In this document: piece after piece, positions 35,030 through 43,403 of the stretch
Position numbering within the stretch: the first letter of the stretch is position 1
How the letters are laid out: each line of letters opens with the position of its first letter
Source of the DNA: Arcobacter_B sp049472135
Lineage (GTDB): Bacteria; Campylobacterota; Campylobacteria; Campylobacterales; Arcobacteraceae
Reading direction: 5' to 3'
NCBI RefSeq assembly: GCF_049472135.1
Contig: NZ_JBMOVV010000008.1
Span: 62,001 to 126,000 of the forward strand
DNA: 64,000 nt
The notes under the pieces: generated by a model
The model's database searches: none
What the model saw: only the letters and a program-made list of their open reading frames with translations
What the model was told of the DNA's origin: nothing
Position numbers and translations under genes: made by a program

Positions 35030-36109
35030 ATGAATAGTCTATTTGAAAGTAAGTTAAAAACTTTTTCTCCTAAACAAAAACAAGATATTATAAATCAAAT
35101 TAAAACAACTATTCCAAATGATATAAACTTAAAATTTAACGGTAATTTTTATCCCAAACATAACTTAGTATTGTTTCATTTGATAAATGATTATCACCTA
35201 GCCTATACTAAATCAAAAAAAGAAGAAAAGAATTCTAGAATTAATACTTTAGAATCATTAGGAAAAGGAAATAAAAAAAGAAAAGATAGGTTTGAAAAAA
35301 ATAAAGAACTACTAAAAAGTACCTCAATTTCTAATGAAACTAAATTAACAGCTTTCTATGAAAACCTTATTTTAAAAAGAATATTAAAAGGAGATTATAA
35401 GTTTGCATATTTATTACTTACATACTTTTATATGTATCAACCTCAAATAGAAAAATTACAAAAACAGATATTACTTTTTAGTGGATATTCAGAGATAATT
35501 ATAAATGCATATAATAAAGCACTCAACTTTTTTGAATTTACATATTTAACTCCACAAAAAATTGTTAATTCATGTGCAATAGCTGTATACCAATATTTAA
35601 AGATATCTGTTCCTGAAGTCTCAGAAGAAGAAAGACTAAAATTTATTCGTAGTATTATAAATACTCATTTCTCAGAAGATGCTCCATCAAGTTTAAGAGC
35701 GAATTTCTTTGAAAGAGAAATCTATTGTGCAGGGATTTATAACAGTACACCTATTTTTCAATGGAATACTTCTACAAAAAAAGAATCATACTACTCAGAA
35801 AAAGATATTAAAAAACTTTATAGGATGATTAATAGTGAAAGGAAAAAATCTAAAATAAATAATACACTTCTAATTAACAAATTAGTAAAAAAAGAACATA
35901 GACAGTACATAGACTACTTTTATGAAAATGAAGAAAGGTTTAGTGAGATTATAAAAGCTACTTCTATTACATATGTACAAAATCCTAATAAACTTATTAA
36001 GATTTTAGATGAAAACTATAAAAAAACTTTTACTGATTACATTAAACTACCATTTAAAACTTTAAATACCATATTTGTGGCACTTGTTACCAAATTAACA
36101 CTCAAATAA
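35030..36109 (+). CDS. unknown 359-residue basic helical protein beside the reverse transcriptase
   Basis: I do not recognise this family. The protein is lysine-rich and mostly helical, with a highly charged stretch at about 63-100 (SKKEEKNSRIN, GKGNKKRKDRFEKNKELL). No signal peptide or transmembrane helix is clear. Conserved-looking clusters are ENLILKRILKGDYKFAYLLL and LRANFFEREIYCAGIYN. It starts 40 bases after the reverse transcriptase stop without a recognisable ribosome site and precedes the replication genes. It may be the partner of the reverse transcriptase or a separate cargo gene. Confidence 0.7.
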   Translation: MNSLFESKLKTFSPKQKQDIINQIKTTIPNDINLKFNGNFYPKHNLVLFHLINDYHLAYTKSKKEEKNSRINTLESLGKGNKKRKDRFEKNKELLKSTSISNETKLTAFYENLILKRILKGDYKFAYLLLTYFYMYQPQIEKLQKQILLFSGYSEIIINAYNKALNFFEFTYLTPQKIVNSCAIAVYQYLKISVPEVSEEERLKFIRSIINTHFSEDAPSSLRANFFEREIYCAGIYNSTPIFQWNTSTKKESYYSEKDIKKLYRMINSERKKSKINNTLLINKLVKKEHRQYIDYFYENEERFSEIIKATSITYVQNPNKLIKILDENYKKTFTDYIKLPFKTLNTIFVALVTKLTLK

Positions 36110-36132
36110 TCTAGACAAATACCAAATTAACC

Positions 36133-36183
36133 ATTAATATTTTCTTGTCGGCAACAAAAGATAACGCGTTATCCAATATTAAT
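36133..36183. promoter_or_regulatory. nested inverted repeats before the element's replication genes
   Basis: GATAACGCGTTATC (36160-36173) is a perfect 14-bp palindrome. ATTAATAT (36133-36140) and ATATTAAT (36176-36183) form an outer inverted repeat around it. It lies 25-65 bases before the start of the 85-residue protein and is a likely operator or replication-control site. Confidence 0.45.
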
Positions 36184-36197
36184 TTAAAGGATAAAAA

Positions 36198-36455
36198 ATG
36201 TTAAAAATCAATGGAATACTACTTAATATAATCGACAAGAGTAAGTATAAAAATAAAGAAGGTTTAGAAATAGATACAAAAGCAAAAGTTCAAGTTCTAG
36301 TAGAAAATAAAAGAGCTAATGGCTCAATTGTAAAAGAACTTCATACTATCTCTATTCCTGATGGAAAAATACCTTTATACAAAGATAAGGTTAATAAAGA
36401 AGTTGAAATTCCAGTAGGAATAATCTCAGAAAAATATTCATTTTATGGTGTCTAA
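36198..36455 (+). CDS. small beta-rich protein, possibly ssDNA-binding
   Basis: The 85-residue product has alternating short strands (MLKINGILLNII, AKVQVLVENKRA, KELHTISIPD, NKEVEIPVGIIS) compatible with an OB-like fold. In filamentous-phage and rolling-circle replicons a small ssDNA-binding protein is often encoded next to the initiator. Placement directly before the Rep gene is the main reason for this suggestion. AAAGG lies six to seven bases before the ATG. Confidence 0.55.
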   Translation: MLKINGILLNIIDKSKYKNKEGLEIDTKAKVQVLVENKRANGSIVKELHTISIPDGKIPLYKDKVNKEVEIPVGIISEKYSFYGV

Positions 36456-36546
36456 GAATAAGAAAAGAACACAGAGAGCCTTCTGTGTTTTTTCTTATTC
36501 GTGACAACAAAATAAATTTATGTTCGGGGTTTATAGTAATACCCCG
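36456..36546. other. two stem-loops before rep: terminator and/or double-strand origin candidate
   Basis: An imperfect stem of about 19 bp with one bulge is formed by GAATAAGAAAAGAACACAGA (36456-36475) and its partner ending TTCTTATTC at 36500. A GC-rich hairpin, CGGGGT (36525-36530) with ACCCCG (36541-36546) and a 10-base loop, follows. GC-rich stems just before an initiator gene in such AT-rich DNA resemble rolling-circle nick-site structures. This is inference. Confidence 0.4.
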
Positions 36547-36571
36547 TTCTATACGTCATAAAGAGGAATAA

Positions 36572-37921
36572 ATGAGTAAAGTAAAAAAAATATTTGGTAT
36601 TGATTCACTTTATTACTTCTGTGAATCAAATGAAAACTATGATGATTTATATCTTGAAATATTAGACCAAGTAGAAGAAATAAAAGGTAAGTTTGAAAAA
36701 AAAGATATTGAGTTTGAGAACAATGACATAATTATAAATATAAACGATACACCTTTAAACTTTTTAGGTAAAGCAGAAGGCTTTCATTGGTTCAAAGATA
36801 TAAATGAGTTCTTTAAAATAGGTTTTAAAGATAAATATAAAAACAGAGGATTAAATGATATTAGAGTGCAACTTCAAGGTGTAGGAATTTATACAATAGG
36901 TATTAAATCACTAGTTGAGTTTATTAATGTTGAACTTCTAAAAGATTATACAACTGGATTTAATCCAATTACAAGAGCAGATTTAAACTGTTTTGTTCAA
37001 TATGATTTTAGCTTTGTTACAAAAGAGATGTTTAGTACAAGAAAAAGACAATACTCAACAATTAGTGAAATTGGCAATGCTTCTAAAGTGCAAACTCTAT
37101 ATGTAGGAAAAGAGCCTTTTAAACTAAGACTATATAACAAAAAAGAAGAATTAAAAAAGTCTAAGAAAAAAGATTTGATGTATGAATATTTTTTGAATAA
37201 TGGTTTTGATATAGAAGATGAGATTTTTAATGTTGAGTTTGAATTACATAGAGCATATTTAAAAACGTTTAATATCTTTACTATTGAAGATTTATTCTCT
37301 AATGCAGTAAATCTATTTAAAGCTTCTATGGATGATATAAGACTAATAGATATTAACTCTTTATCAAATAAAGCAATTGAACATAACAATAAACACAGAG
37401 CTAATACTTTAGCTATTTGGGAAGAAATAAAGAGTGAATATTACTTAGAAGATTTTTTACAAATACAATTACCACTAAGTAGAGTTAAAAGAGCTATTTC
37501 AATATATGATGATTATAAGTTCAAGTTAGAGTATATAGCTTTAATTAGAAAAGCATTTATAAACAATCTAAACATTAATTCAAATTTTTTAGATGAGTTA
37601 TTTAAAGATGCAAAAGAGTCATTAAATAAAACAACTACAAACAAAGAATTAAAGAAAAGATATACAGAAGTAGAGATTGTAAATCAAGATGGCTCAACTG
37701 AAAACCTTAGATTATTAGAAGATGGAAATTTAATTAAACCTCTTAGAACTGAAACAGTATCTAAATTACAAGATTATGACTTACTTATTTATCTAGACAA
37801 AACAAAAGAGAAGAAACATTTATCTTCAAGAGATAAGCATATTTACTATGTTGCTTTAAAAGAAGCTACAAAGAGAAATTTAGTATTAGATATTACACCA
37901 AATGAGGCACAAGGTTTTTGA
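36572..37921 (+). CDS. Rep_trans-type rolling-circle replication initiator
   Basis: The 449-residue protein resembles the replication initiation factor family (Rep_trans; includes CTX-phage RstA, Tn916 Orf20 and pT181 Rep). Visible motifs are ITRADLNCFVQYDF (133-146), FKLRLYNKKEEL (183-194) and NVEFELHRAYLK (220-231), which match the family's R-x-D, R-Y-x-K-x-x-E and R/E-rich blocks. Such proteins nick one strand at the origin through a tyrosine. GAGGA lies before the ATG. The C-terminal third is not recognised. Confidence 0.75.
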   Translation: MSKVKKIFGIDSLYYFCESNENYDDLYLEILDQVEEIKGKFEKKDIEFENNDIIININDTPLNFLGKAEGFHWFKDINEFFKIGFKDKYKNRGLNDIRVQLQGVGIYTIGIKSLVEFINVELLKDYTTGFNPITRADLNCFVQYDFSFVTKEMFSTRKRQYSTISEIGNASKVQTLYVGKEPFKLRLYNKKEELKKSKKKDLMYEYFLNNGFDIEDEIFNVEFELHRAYLKTFNIFTIEDLFSNAVNLFKASMDDIRLIDINSLSNKAIEHNNKHRANTLAIWEEIKSEYYLEDFLQIQLPLSRVKRAISIYDDYKFKLEYIALIRKAFINNLNINSNFLDELFKDAKESLNKTTTNKELKKRYTEVEIVNQDGSTENLRLLEDGNLIKPLRTETVSKLQDYDLLIYLDKTKEKKHLSSRDKHIYYVALKEATKRNLVLDITPNEAQGF

Positions 37922-37966
37922 TACTTTTTTAAAAAGTATATACAGCATTGAGGGATTTATTCCCTC
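37921..37966. terminator. two stem-loops between rep and the excisionase gene
   Basis: ATACTTTTT-T-AAAAAGTAT (37921-37939) is a 19-bp palindrome starting at the rep stop region. GAGGGA (37950-37955) pairs with TCCCTC (37961-37966) around a TTTAT loop. They may terminate or attenuate transcription into the excisionase and integrase genes. Confidence 0.4.
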
Positions 37967-37999
37967 CCTTAAACAGATAATCAAAGGAGAATTAAAACA

Positions 38000-38305
38000 A
38001 TGAATATACCATTTGAGAATTTAGAAAAAATAAACGAAGTATTAGAGAAATTAAATACATTAGAACAAAAAATTAATAGTGAGAAAAGATGGCTAAATAC
38101 AAAAGAAGCATCTTATTATCTTGGATATTCAAAAGAGCATATCCACAAACTAAAAGATAATTATCTAATTGAAGGTAAACACTACTATAAAAAGGCTGGT
38201 AGAGTTTTATTTGATAAGCTAGAATTAGATAACTGGGTTATGCATACATTAACAAAAATGAATGCAAAAGAAATAGCTAATAATGTTATTAAAGATTTAA
38301 TATGA
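38000..38305 (+). CDS. excisionase-like helix-turn-helix protein
   Basis: The 101-residue protein contains an AlpA/Xis-type winged HTH: WLNTKEASYYLGYSKEHIHKLK followed by KHYYKKAGRVLFDKLELDNW. Such proteins bend DNA in excision or regulate the element. A short N-terminal coiled coil (residues 1-30) precedes it. AAAGGAG lies upstream of the ATG, and the integrase follows 64 bases later. Confidence 0.8.
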   Translation: MNIPFENLEKINEVLEKLNTLEQKINSEKRWLNTKEASYYLGYSKEHIHKLKDNYLIEGKHYYKKAGRVLFDKLELDNWVMHTLTKMNAKEIANNVIKDLI

Positions 38306-38369
38306 GTTATAGTAAAATTAAGTCGTTTAGAAGTATTAAAATCAAGGTGTTTTTCAAAAGGATAAACAC

Positions 38370-39449
38370 ATGATTAAAATGACACAACCTAAACTTTACA
38401 CTAGAGGGAAAAAACTTTGGGTAAGGTTTAGTTTAGATGGTAAAGTGATTAAGAAATCACTAAATATAGAAGATAGTAAAGCTAATAGAAAATTAGCCCA
38501 AGCACAAATAATTCCACAAATGCTTTTAAAGGTACATAGTGGAGAGTTCTTTGAAAACAAAACTGTTCCAACTGTTAAAGAAATGATTGATATTAGCATA
38601 CAAATTAATAAAAAGAATCGTAAAGTTTTAACTACAAAGGCTTATGAAGGTATTTTTAAAAAGCATATAATTCCTTATTTTGGAAATAAAAAAATTAATT
38701 CTATAAAAGCTTCTGACTTATCTTTATGGCAAAGTAAATTACAAGAAGATTTTTCAAGTAAATATATTCAAAGTATAAGAGCTATATTTAATGGTATATT
38801 TGAAGATGCATTAAGAGATGAAATAATTCCAAAAAACCCTTTATCTCTTGTGAAATTTCCAAAAATAGAAACTATTAAAAAGATTAATCCTTTGTCAAAA
38901 GAGCAGATATTTAAAATATTAGATGTAACTCCTGATAAAATAAAAGCCTTTTTTGCAATAGGTTTCTTTGGAGGACTTAGAACTGGAGAGATTACAGCTT
39001 TAAGATATAGTGATATTGATTTAGAGAATAGAGTTATAAAAGTTAATAAGACTAGAAATAAAGGAATAGAAACTGTTCCGAAAACATTATCTAGTTTTAG
39101 AGAAGTTGAGATATTAGATATTCTTCTTCCATACTTAAATAATCACATAAAATTATATAAAGGTTTTAATGATGATTATGTGTTTTTAACTAGGTTTAAA
39201 AAACCTTATTATTCAGCTACAAAAATATCAATTACTTATTGGGAGAAGGTTCTTAAAAATTTAAACATAGAACATAGAACTTTATATCAAATGAGACATA
39301 CTTTTGCATCAATGATGATTTCTAATGGAGAAGATATTCTCTGGGTTTCATCAATGTTAGGTCATAAGAATGCAAATATTACTTTACAAGTTTATGCTAA
39401 ATATGTAAAGAGTGAGAAAAAGAAGAGAGGTTCTTTTCTTTTAGATTAG
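38370..39449 (+). CDS. tyrosine site-specific integrase
   Basis: The 359-residue protein has an N-terminal arm-binding part (KLYTRGKKLWVRFSLDGK), a SAM-like core-binding domain (about 70-155) and the catalytic domain. Catalytic residues visible are Arg204 (GGLRTGE), Arg309 within YQMRH, His332 (LGHKN) and the nucleophile Tyr342 (VYAKY). The usual first His of HxxR is Tyr306, a variant also seen in phage integrases. It lies at the right end of the element, ten bases from the right repeat. Confidence 0.93.
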   Translation: MIKMTQPKLYTRGKKLWVRFSLDGKVIKKSLNIEDSKANRKLAQAQIIPQMLLKVHSGEFFENKTVPTVKEMIDISIQINKKNRKVLTTKAYEGIFKKHIIPYFGNKKINSIKASDLSLWQSKLQEDFSSKYIQSIRAIFNGIFEDALRDEIIPKNPLSLVKFPKIETIKKINPLSKEQIFKILDVTPDKIKAFFAIGFFGGLRTGEITALRYSDIDLENRVIKVNKTRNKGIETVPKTLSSFREVEILDILLPYLNNHIKLYKGFNDDYVFLTRFKKPYYSATKISITYWEKVLKNLNIEHRTLYQMRHTFASMMISNGEDILWVSSMLGHKNANITLQVYAKYVKSEKKKRGSFLLD

Positions 39450-39458
39450 AACATTACT

Positions 39459-39477
39459 AGTACAAATTTGGAACAAT
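39459..39477 (+). repeat. right attachment-like direct repeat
   Basis: AGTACAAATTTGGAACAAT, 17 of 19 matches to 33234-33252, ten bases after the integrase stop and just outside the terminator of the convergent kinase gene. The position is typical for attR. Confidence 0.6.
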
Positions 39478-39497
39478 AAAAAAAATAGTTAACTTAT

Positions 39498-39518
39498 AAG
39501 CCCTTAAAATAAAGGCTT
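39498..39518. terminator. terminator between integrase and histidine kinase genes
   Basis: AAGCC (39498-39502) and GGCTT (39514-39518) form a stem that carries T-rich sequence on both sides (TTTT after it on plus; a run of eight T shortly after on minus). It can serve both convergent genes. Confidence 0.6.
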
Positions 39519-41441
39519 TTATGACAATGGCAATTCTATTACGAATTGTGCTCCAATTTGTTCTTCTCCTTCATATTCAAAAGAGTTATTTTTTACTAAA
39601 AGTTTTCCTTTTAAGCTTTGAACTATAATGTTTTTTGACATATAAAGACCTATACCAGTCCCCTCATTACCTTTTGTTGTAAAGTATGGATTAAAGATAT
39701 TTTTTATTATATTTTCATCTATACCTTTTGCATTATCACAAATCTTGATTTTTAATGTTTGATCTTCTACTGAAGTTTTAATAAATATTAACTTTTTATC
39801 AAGTAGTTCTTTTTTATCTTCAAGTGCTTCTGAAGCATTTTTAATAATATTTACTAAAACTTGAAGTAATTCATTTTCATTATTTTCAATTAGAATACTT
39901 TTATCTTCTTTTATAACTTTAATATTATGAGTTTTAATAGAGCTTTCTAAAAGTTTTAGTGTTCTATTTATTGTTTCTCTTACATCAAAAGTTGTGATTT
40001 GTTTGTGTGGTGAAAAGAAGTTTTTAAAATCATCTATTGTTTCAGATAAATATCTTGTTGACTTTGTAATCTTATCCATTTGAGCATTGATATCTTGTAG
40101 ATTTAAATAATTTAACTCATTTTGCATTTTTATACCAGAAGATATTGTTGAAATTTGATTTAGTGGTTGTTTCCATTGGTGGGCAATATTTGCTATCATC
40201 TCTCCCATTGTTGCCATTTTTGATTGTTGAGACATTAAATCATCTTTTTCTTTGTTTTCTAGAATTTTTCTTTCAATCTCTTCTTTATATAGCTGTAATC
40301 TGTTTTCTAAAACCCTTGAAATGAAAAATGAAATGATTAAAAGAAGTAGCGTTGTAAGTATGCTTATTTTTGAAATAGTTTCAATATTATCTTTCTTTTT
40401 TTTCTCTAGTAAAAGCTTTTTTTCTTCAATTTTTTTATTTAGATTTTCAGTATAAAATCCAGTACCTATTGCCCATCTATAAGGTTCAAATTTTCTTATG
40501 TAAGATATTTTTTTGTTACTTAATGCACTTTTATCTGTATTTATTGTTGCAACATAAGTCATATATTTACCATCATGATTTTTTGCAAAATTAATTATAT
40601 CTTGTACTAAATATTTACCCGCATTGTTTTTAAAATTAATTCTATTTTTTCCTATTAGATTAGTTTTATAATGTGCTAGATATTTACCATCAAAGTCAAT
40701 TACAAAGATGTACGCATTATTTGCGTATCTGATTTTTTGTATATAGTTTAAAATCTTTGTTTTTAGTTTGCTTTCGAAGTCAACTATATATTCTCCTGTT
40801 CCAATTATAATATCGTAAGGTTCAAAATATTTATAGAAAGATATTTTCTTATAAGCTTTTTTTGTATCATTGTTTTTATACCAAAAATAAGAATCGAAAT
40901 TTTCACTCTTGTTTTTAATAGTTTCAATCATTTTTCTAACAGGATAGTTACCTTCTTTATCTTTAAAATTAGAATAGTTTTTACCTTCAATATTTTTATT
41001 TAAAGGTTGTAAAAGATTGTTTCCATATTTATCATTTATAAAAAAATAACCTCTTCCTTCATTAAAAATAATACTTCCAAGGGTTGTTTTTATTATTGAT
41101 AGAATCTCTTCTTTTGATTTTGTGTGTTTATTGTTCTCATAGATTTTTGAAGCTATATCATGGGCTAAATATACTTTCTCTTTGATAAAACTTTTTAGTT
41201 CATTTTCAGTATTGTTTTTTTCACTTTCAATATAATCATAGACTCTTTGAACTTCTTCATATACTCTAGTTTTGTTTCTTTCATAGTAGTTTTTTTCAAG
41301 TTCTAGTATTTCTTTTTTATAGGCAGCTTCTTTTTCATTTAAAATAATTTTCGTAGCGATTATTGAAAAGATAATAACAAATATAATAGGTGCATACTTT
41401 ATAAAAAAAATTATAAGCTTATCATTATTTGTTTTTATCAT
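39519..41441 (-). CDS. dCache sensor histidine kinase
   Basis: The 640-residue kinase has one membrane helix (about 11-33), a periplasmic double Cache_2-type region with two similar units (GRGYFFINDKYGN..FEPYDIIIGTGEYI and NNAYIFVIDFDGK..FEPYRWAIGTGFYT), a second helix (about 355-376), a coiled coil, then a dimerisation domain with phospho-acceptor His421 in ANIAHQWKQPLNQI. The ATPase domain has NIIKNASEAL, CDNAKGID and GTGIGLYMSK. The ligand is not known. No regulator is adjacent; the neighbour upstream of its 3' end is the integrated element. Confidence 0.93.
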   Translation of the reverse strand: MIKTNNDKLIIFFIKYAPIIFVIIFSIIATKIILNEKEAAYKKEILELEKNYYERNKTRVYEEVQRVYDYIESEKNNTENELKSFIKEKVYLAHDIASKIYENNKHTKSKEEILSIIKTTLGSIIFNEGRGYFFINDKYGNNLLQPLNKNIEGKNYSNFKDKEGNYPVRKMIETIKNKSENFDSYFWYKNNDTKKAYKKISFYKYFEPYDIIIGTGEYIVDFESKLKTKILNYIQKIRYANNAYIFVIDFDGKYLAHYKTNLIGKNRINFKNNAGKYLVQDIINFAKNHDGKYMTYVATINTDKSALSNKKISYIRKFEPYRWAIGTGFYTENLNKKIEEKKLLLEKKKKDNIETISKISILTTLLLLIISFFISRVLENRLQLYKEEIERKILENKEKDDLMSQQSKMATMGEMIANIAHQWKQPLNQISTISSGIKMQNELNYLNLQDINAQMDKITKSTRYLSETIDDFKNFFSPHKQITTFDVRETINRTLKLLESSIKTHNIKVIKEDKSILIENNENELLQVLVNIIKNASEALEDKKELLDKKLIFIKTSVEDQTLKIKICDNAKGIDENIIKNIFNPYFTTKGNEGTGIGLYMSKNIIVQSLKGKLLVKNNSFEYEGEEQIGAQFVIELPLS

Positions 41442-41533
41442 TTTTTACCTTTTATAACATTCAATGTCATTATATAATATAAGTTATTAAAGATAATAAA
41501 AAATGAGGTTTAAAAAAGGAGTTTAATCCTTTT

Positions 41534-42157
41534 TTAAAAATAGATATTTTGTGTTAAATCCACAATTTGCTTTAACATAGCTTGATGGTCATTATATTTT
41601 ATATTTATTGGATAAAGCTCTTTTTTGTATTTTAATACAAGTGAGGGGAATACTCTTACTTTTAGTGACCTTCTTAAATTAAGCTCATTTTGTAAATCTT
41701 CTTCTATTTTTTCACTTTTTAAATCTTCTTCAAATTTCTTTTCATCTAGACCGATTTTTTTTGCTAACTCTATTAAAGTTGAAGCATCACTTGGATTTTT
41801 TGCTTCTTGATAATAAGCTTGTTGAATTGCTTCTATCATCTCATCTTCTTTATTCTCATATCTAGCTAACATTGTAGCTTGACATGCTAAATATGTTGAC
41901 CTTCTTGGTGTACATTTACTCCAAAAATCATGATTAAATGTAGTTCCCACTTCATTTGTAATTTGATGCCAAATATTTTGAATAGTTTGTTGTTGTTCTT
42001 TTGGCATTTCTTCACTTGAGTGTCTTGCTAATCCACCTACTACATGAACTAGTTCTACATTTGAAGGAAGTTCTTTTCTTAGCTTATCAAGAGTTGGTTT
42101 AAAAGCGTAACACCATGAACACATGGGGTCATGAATATGATAAAGTGTTGATTTCAT
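41534..42157 (-). CDS. DsbA-family (FrnE-like) thiol oxidoreductase
   Basis: The 207-residue protein lacks a signal peptide and has a CSWC redox motif (Cys13-Cys16) in HIHDPMCSWCYAF. The helical insert (WHQITNEVGTTFNHDFW, STYLACQATMLA) and the cis-Pro region (KVRVFPSLVL) follow. It belongs to the cytoplasmic DsbA/FrnE-like group. The partner is unknown. It is divergent from a J-domain gene. Confidence 0.9.
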   Translation of the reverse strand: MKSTLYHIHDPMCSWCYAFKPTLDKLRKELPSNVELVHVVGGLARHSSEEMPKEQQQTIQNIWHQITNEVGTTFNHDFWSKCTPRRSTYLACQATMLARYENKEDEMIEAIQQAYYQEAKNPSDASTLIELAKKIGLDEKKFEEDLKSEKIEEDLQNELNLRRSLKVRVFPSLVLKYKKELYPINIKYNDHQAMLKQIVDLTQNIYF

Positions 42158-42252
42158 ATATTCTCCTAAAATTTATATTATAGTTGTAGTATACTATATT
42201 CATTTAAAAAAAATATTGTAGAATATAATTGATTATAAAATTAGGGATTAAA

Positions 42253-42519
42253 ATGGATTATGAAGAGTTTGAAAAAGCAGTGGATACTTTAGGTGTTTTA
42301 ACTAGAACTTCAAGAAAAGATTTAAAGCAAAAATACTTAAAGTTATCAAAAAGATATCATCCTGATATGCCAGAGGGAAGTCACGAAAAGTTTCAAGAAA
42401 TAAAAGACTCTTATGACTTACTTTGTGCATATATGGATTCTTACTGTTTCTTATTTGATAAAGAAGAGTTTAAAGAACAGTTCCCTGCTTTTACAAATTA
42501 TAAAAATTGGAATAGATAA
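42253..42519 (+). CDS. small J-domain protein
   Basis: The 88-residue product is mostly a J domain: EEFEKAVDTLGVLTRTSRKDLKQKYL then the HPD motif in SKRYHPDMPEG. It should stimulate an Hsp70. The ATG at 42253 is preferred because AGGGATT lies a few bases upstream; an upstream in-frame ATG has no such site. An ADP-ribosylglycohydrolase gene follows 16 bases later. Confidence 0.88.
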   Translation: MDYEEFEKAVDTLGVLTRTSRKDLKQKYLKLSKRYHPDMPEGSHEKFQEIKDSYDLLCAYMDSYCFLFDKEEFKEQFPAFTNYKNWNR

Positions 42520-42535
42520 ATAATAAGGAGAAAAA

Positions 42536-43396
42536 ATGTTTGATCAAAAAAAAGTAAAAGAGTTAGTTTTAACTTCTCTTGTTACAGATGCATATTGTTT
42601 AGGTACACATTGGGTTTATGATGAAAAGCAGTTAGCTGATAGTTCAATAGATTATTCACAACTAAATAAACCTCTTTCTATCTGGCATAAAGACAAACAA
42701 GTTGGTGAGTTTACTCACTATGGAGATCAAACATATTGGTTATATGAGTTTCTAAAAGACAAAGAAGAGTTTAATGCAGATGAGTTTTTAAACTTTTGGC
42801 TTGCAAAAATGAATAGCTATAATGGTTATATTGATGGTGCATCGAGAAATACTTTAGAAAATATACAAAATAATGTATCTCCAAGTGGTTCAAGCTCTAC
42901 TGATTTATCAATAGTTGGAAGAATTGCTCCATTATTAAAAGTATCAAAAACAAAAGAAGAGTTTTTAGAAAATGTGGAAAAGTTTGTAAAGCTTACACAT
43001 AACTCTGCAAAAGCTTTAAGTACAGCCAAGTTTTTTGCAAGATTATTGCTAAAAGTTTTAGATAAAAAAGGTATTGAAGAATCAATACTTATGATAAAAG
43101 ATGATTTTAACATAACAATTCAAGAACATATAAAAAATGCAATTGCTTCAAAAAATGAAGAGACAGTAAAAACTATTAGAGGTTTTGGTCCAGCATGTGA
43201 TATTGACCAAGGTTTTGCAGGAACATTACATCTTCTTTTAAAATATGATAACTTAAAAGAGATGTTAATAGAAAATGCAAAAGCTGGTGGTGATTCTAGT
43301 GCTAGAGCTATGATTGCTTCAATAATATTTATGGCAAATAATTCAATCAATCAAATACCTCAAGATTGGTTAGCCATAAAAGTAGTAATAGATTAG
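42536..43396 (+). CDS. ADP-ribosylglycohydrolase family protein
   Basis: The 286-residue helical protein fits the ADP-ribosylglycohydrolase fold: LVTDAYCLGTHWVYD near the N-terminus, THYGDQTYWLYEFL, and C-terminal AGGDSSARAMIASIIFMA, which corresponds to the GGDTDTxAAI block. The usual second TDD triad is altered to GDQT and GDSS, so metal binding may differ. It is in a possible operon with the J-domain gene and a PsiE-like gene. Confidence 0.82.
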   Translation: MFDQKKVKELVLTSLVTDAYCLGTHWVYDEKQLADSSIDYSQLNKPLSIWHKDKQVGEFTHYGDQTYWLYEFLKDKEEFNADEFLNFWLAKMNSYNGYIDGASRNTLENIQNNVSPSGSSSTDLSIVGRIAPLLKVSKTKEEFLENVEKFVKLTHNSAKALSTAKFFARLLLKVLDKKGIEESILMIKDDFNITIQEHIKNAIASKNEETVKTIRGFGPACDIDQGFAGTLHLLLKYDNLKEMLIENAKAGGDSSARAMIASIIFMANNSINQIPQDWLAIKVVID

Positions 43397-43403
43397 GAGA
43401 CTT

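Larger units (their letters stand above)
33234..39477 (+). mobile_element. integrated rolling-circle-type element (about 6.2 kb) carrying a reverse transcriptase
   Basis: The segment between near-identical 19-bp repeats holds six genes, all on the plus strand: UG/Abi-type reverse transcriptase, unknown 359-residue protein, 85-residue putative ssDNA-binding protein, Rep_trans-type initiator, HTH excisionase-like protein and tyrosine integrase. It interrupts a region where both flanking genes are on the minus strand (FecR operon and histidine kinase). Rep plus integrase without capsid, Zot or relaxase genes suggests an integrative plasmid or a satellite of a filamentous phage. No tRNA gene is the target. 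Confidence 0.75.

Noticed and set aside
36572..39449. Complete filamentous prophage
   Set aside because: Rep and a possible ssDNA-binding protein are present, but no Zot, coat or secretin genes were found between the repeats.
33234..39477. Group II intron or retron reading of the reverse transcriptase
   Set aside because: There is no maturase or HNH domain, no intron ends and no msr/msd-like structure beside it. The SIYTHSIPWALH block points to the UG/Abi clade instead.
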